From positions 1 to 7,649 of the forward strand of contig CADBTG010000148.1 in assembly GCA_902797475.1 (NCBI GenBank): a stretch of DNA of 7,649 bases, in the 5' to 3' direction. The notes under the pieces are model-generated. The model ran no database searches. It saw nothing but the letters and a program-made list of their open reading frames with translations, and was not told the DNA's origin. The stretch is from an uncultured Lachnospiraceae bacterium. GTDB lineage: Bacteria > Bacillota > Clostridia > Lachnospirales > Lachnospiraceae. The translations under genes and the position numbers were made by a program. Positions within the stretch are counted from its first letter, which is position 1. Each line of letters starts with the position of its first letter. This document shows, piece by piece, positions 6,201 through 7,649 of this stretch.

Positions 6201-7505
6201 GTCAAGGACAGAAAGCGTAAGGAATACTCCTGCCAGGTTGTCAGCGCGCGTTACAACCGTCCCGTATTTACGAAGGAAATGCGGAAGGATTATACGATTC
6301 TTGCTCCGCAGATGTCTCCGATTCACTTCCGTCTTCTGGAGCCCGCATTCCGTTACTCGGGTTACAAGCTTGAGGTTCTTGGAAATGATAACCGAAATGC
6401 TATCGATGTCGGCCTGAAATACGTGAATAACGACGCATGCTATCCTTCTTTGATTGTCGTCGGTCAGTTCATGTCTGCTCTTCTTTCGGGCCGCTACGAC
6501 CTTCATAAGGTAGCCATTCTGATCACGCAGACCGGCGGCGGATGCCGTGCAACGAACTACATCGGATTTATCAGAAGAGCGCTTAAGAAAGCCGGCATGG
6601 ACTATATTCCGGTCATCTCCTTAAGCACAAGCGGAATCGAGAAGAATCCGGGCCTTGAGTACAAGCCGAAGATTCTGATGCGCGCCCTTCAGTCGCTGAT
6701 TTACGGAGACATCCTGATGCGTGTCGTCTATCGGATGCGTCCTTACGAAATCGAGCCGGGCAGCACAAACCGTCTCTATGAAAAATGGAACGCAAAGCTC
6801 TCGGAAGACCTGAACCGCGCCTCGATTTCGAAATTCAAGAAGAACTGTAAGCAGATGATTCGGGAATTCGACGAGCTCCCGATTGACGAAACGTTAAAGA
6901 AACCGAGAGTCGGCATCGTCGGTGAGATTCTCGTTAAATTCCTTCCGACTGCAAACAACCATCTGGTTGAACTGTTGGAGCAGGAAGGCGCCGAAGCGGT
7001 TTGTCCAGATCTTTTGGATTTCTTCTTCTACAGCTGCTATGATAACGAGATCAAGTACCGGCTGTTCGGAACCGGAAAGAAAATGACACGCTACAACAAC
7101 TGGGCCATCAGCCTGATGGAGCACTTCCGGGGTGCCGCAAGAAAAGCGTTTACGGAAAGCAAACACTTCGAACCGCCGCAGAGAATTGCGGAACTTGAAA
7201 AGCTGTCCTCTCCGATTGTTTCCTCCGGAAACATGACCGGTGAAGGTTGGTTCCTGACCGCAGAGATGGTAGAACTCATTCAGTCCGGAACGCCTAACAT
7301 CGTCTGCGCACAGCCGTTTGCCTGCCTGCCGAACCACATCGTTGGAAAAGGCGTTATCAAAACGCTTCGACTGCATTATCCGGAGTCCAACATCGTGGCC
7401 GTCGATTTTGACCCCGGCGCCAGCGAAGTCAATCAGCTGAACCGAATCAAGCTGATGCTCTCCGTAGCACAGAAACGTGCAAAGGAAGGCATCGGAACAA
7501 GATAG
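3270..7505 (+). CDS. Giant acyl-CoA dehydratase activase fusion (two BcrAD/BadFG ATPase domains + DUF2229-like + 2-hydroxyglutaryl-CoA dehydratase D-component-like)
   Basis: 1411 residues, matching the usual ~1400-residue length of this anaerobe family. No signal peptide or membrane segment; cytosolic. Domain 1 (about 4-256): ATPase phosphate loop GIDIGSTTVK at 7-16, then ELGGEDAKII, NGICAGGTGSF (Cys124) and ARCGVFAKS (Cys163). Domain 2 (about 317-576): GIDAGSTTTK at 321-330, DIGGQDMK, NEACSSGCGSF (Cys443, Cys447), SRCTVF (Cys482). The Cys124/163 and Cys443/482 pairs match the [4Fe-4S] ligands of HgdC-type activators. Then comes Cys603/606/610/629 (CX2CX3CX18C); a DUF2229-like region from about 668 with ESECYPAK (Cys719), YPCIPYE (Cys744), NCPIVTSY (Cys761) and GRPYHIDPE near 857-865; and a dehydratase D-component-like region from about 1004 with DACYPS (Cys1057), GGGCRATN (Cys1092) and CAQPFACLPNH (Cys1346, Cys1352). 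Known relatives use ATP to push low-potential electrons into a dehydratase or double-cubane cluster partner. The substrate is unknown. Start chosen at 3270 because of GGAGG; the ATG at 3225 lies at the predicted transcription start. Monocistronic, ending at a terminator. Confidence 0.93.
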   Translation: MTGLRLGIDIGSTTVKVAILDSDNSVLFAEYERHYANIQSTLAGLIKKALDSLGDREVFPVMTGSGGLTIAGQMNIPFVQEVVAVSTALSYYSPKTDVAIELGGEDAKIIYFTGGIEQRMNGICAGGTGSFIDQMASLLKTDASGLNEYAKSYREIYPIAARCGVFAKSDIQPLINEGATKPDLSASIFQAVVNQTISGLACGKPIRGNVAFLGGPLHFLTELRQAFIRTLKLTDDQIYAPDHSHLFAAIGSAMAGEGKGQTTLSSMFKTLDHGIKMAFEVSRMEPLFSSEAEYEQFRNRHAVHTVGKAPLKDYEGDCYLGIDAGSTTTKLALIGEDGKLLHSFYSNNNGSLLKTTIKAIKEVYSLLPDSARIVRTCSTGYGEALVKSALMLDEGEVETVAHYYAASFFNPSVDCILDIGGQDMKCIQIRNHTVDKIQLNEACSSGCGSFIETFAKSLDYDVANFAKIALFAENPIDLGSRCTVFMNSKVKQAQKEGATVADISAGLAYSVIKNALYKVIKVTDASELGKNIVVQGGTFYNDAVLRSFERIAGVEVIRPDIAGIMGAFGAALIAREHYEGQPTTMLDEQQVEELRFETTMARCKGCTNACLLTVNRFSGGRQFVSGNRCERGIGKEKNAEGIPNLFEYKLKRTFNYTPLSEVEAKRGKVGIPRVLNMYENYPFWFTFFTKLGYRVILSPLSNRKIYELGIESIPSESECYPAKLAHGHITWLIRQNVPYIFYPCIPYERVEDPDAGNHYNCPIVTSYGENIKNNVDELRGSEIVYENEFFSLESLEVITRGLVRHFSKKGIPEDEITEAARLAYEELNQVRTDIRKKGEETLEYLKETGRIGIVLAGRPYHIDPEIHHGIPDMICSYGVAVLTEDSVSHLGKAERPMLVVDQWMYHTRLYNAAQFVTTRKDLELIQLNSFGCGLDAVTTDQVNDILSAGGKIYTVLKIDEVNNLGAARIRVRSLLSAVKDRKRKEYSCQVVSARYNRPVFTKEMRKDYTILAPQMSPIHFRLLEPAFRYSGYKLEVLGNDNRNAIDVGLKYVNNDACYPSLIVVGQFMSALLSGRYDLHKVAILITQTGGGCRATNYIGFIRRALKKAGMDYIPVISLSTSGIEKNPGLEYKPKILMRALQSLIYGDILMRVVYRMRPYEIEPGSTNRLYEKWNAKLSEDLNRASISKFKKNCKQMIREFDELPIDETLKKPRVGIVGEILVKFLPTANNHLVELLEQEGAEAVCPDLLDFFFYSCYDNEIKYRLFGTGKKMTRYNNWAISLMEHFRGAARKAFTESKHFEPPQRIAELEKLSSPIVSSGNMTGEGWFLTAEMVELIQSGTPNIVCAQPFACLPNHIVGKGVIKTLRLHYPESNIVAVDFDPGASEVNQLNRIKLMLSVAQKRAKEGIGTR

Positions 7506-7515
7506 AAAGAAAAAC

Positions 7516-7551
7516 AACCCCTGTCAGCCGTGCAACCGGAAGACAGGGGTT
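7516..7551. terminator. Bidirectional intrinsic terminator between convergent genes
   Basis: AACCCCTGTC (7516-7525) and GACAGGGGTT (7542-7551) form a perfect ten-pair stem over a 16-base loop; a short CCG/CGG pairing is possible inside it. On the plus strand the stem runs into TTTTATTT; on the minus strand it runs into GTTTTTCTTTC. It therefore can end both the fusion gene (stop at 7505) and the convergent gene (stop at 7556). Confidence 0.93.
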
Positions 7552-7555
7552 TTAT

Positions 7556-7649
7556 TTACATAAGCCATTCAAACAATGCAATGATCAAAGGAATCGTAAT
7601 GATGCTCGAAAGCGTACAGAGCGCAAAAATCTGAGAGGCTGTCTCCACA
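7556..7649 (-). CDS. C-terminal end of a membrane protein, probably an AEC-family transporter (partial)
   Basis: Reading the minus strand from the right edge gives 31 codons ending in TAA (7558-7556), with the start outside the window. The peptide includes ETASQIFALCTLSSIITIPL followed by a short hydrophobic stretch ending in EWLM. It is one hydrophobic helix with a very short tail. The TLSSIITIPL pattern closely resembles the last transmembrane helix of auxin efflux carrier/malate permease type (AEC) transporters, which export or import small carboxylates. That rests on 31 residues only, so the family is tentative; that it is a real coding end is better supported, by the terminator immediately after the stop and the sensible membrane-helix composition. 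Convergent with the fusion gene. Confidence 0.6.
   Translation of the reverse strand, partial: VETASQIFALCTLSSIITIPLIIALFEWLM

Noticed and set aside
5688..6506. Minus-strand open frame of 272 codons inside the giant gene
   Set aside because: It is antisense to a region with conserved motifs, has no ribosome site I can see, and its composition is typical of an antisense shadow.
6894..7517. Minus-strand open frame of 207 codons at the end of the giant gene
   Set aside because: Its start lies in the terminator stem region and it is antisense to the conserved D-component-like part; no promoter or domain supports it.

Overview
The window (7649 bp, roughly balanced GC) most likely comes from an anaerobic Clostridia-type Firmicute, probably Lachnospiraceae-like. 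The reasons are a class 1B dihydroorotate dehydrogenase with its PyrK electron-transfer partner, strong GGAGG-type ribosome binding sites, sigma-A type promoters, and a very large oxygen-sensitive-type acyl-CoA dehydratase activase fusion. The taxonomic call is inference from gene content and was not computed.

Left half, minus strand: an operon reads from about 3103 down to 1 in the order pyrK (3027-2242), pyrD (2245-1343), pyrE (1325-639), then the first 210 codons of queA (from 631), which run off the left edge. A TTGACT-N17-TATAAT promoter sits upstream of pyrK. pyrK/pyrD overlap in an ATGA, pyrD/pyrE are 17 nt apart, and the queA Shine-Dalgarno is built on the pyrE stop codon. The three pyr genes cover orotate and OMP synthesis (dihydroorotate to orotate to OMP). 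queA (epoxyqueuosine synthesis) is an unusual passenger, and its codon use differs sharply from the rest of the window.

Middle, 3028-3269: a 242-bp divergent intergenic region with two back-to-back promoters and a 20-bp inverted repeat touching the -35 of the rightward promoter.

Right half, plus strand: one 1411-residue gene (3270-7505) with two tandem BcrAD/BadFG-type ASKHA ATPase domains, a four-cysteine motif, a DUF2229-like region and a 2-hydroxyglutaryl-CoA dehydratase D-component-like region. It appears to hold an activator pair and a dehydratase-like module in one chain. The family is widespread in anaerobes but its substrate is not established; this is the most interesting protein here. 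It ends at a strong bidirectional terminator (7516-7551) shared with a convergent minus-strand gene. Only the last 31 codons of that gene are present; they look like the C-terminal membrane helix of an AEC-type (auxin efflux carrier/malate permease) transporter.

No tRNA, rRNA, CRISPR array, insertion sequence or phage gene was seen.
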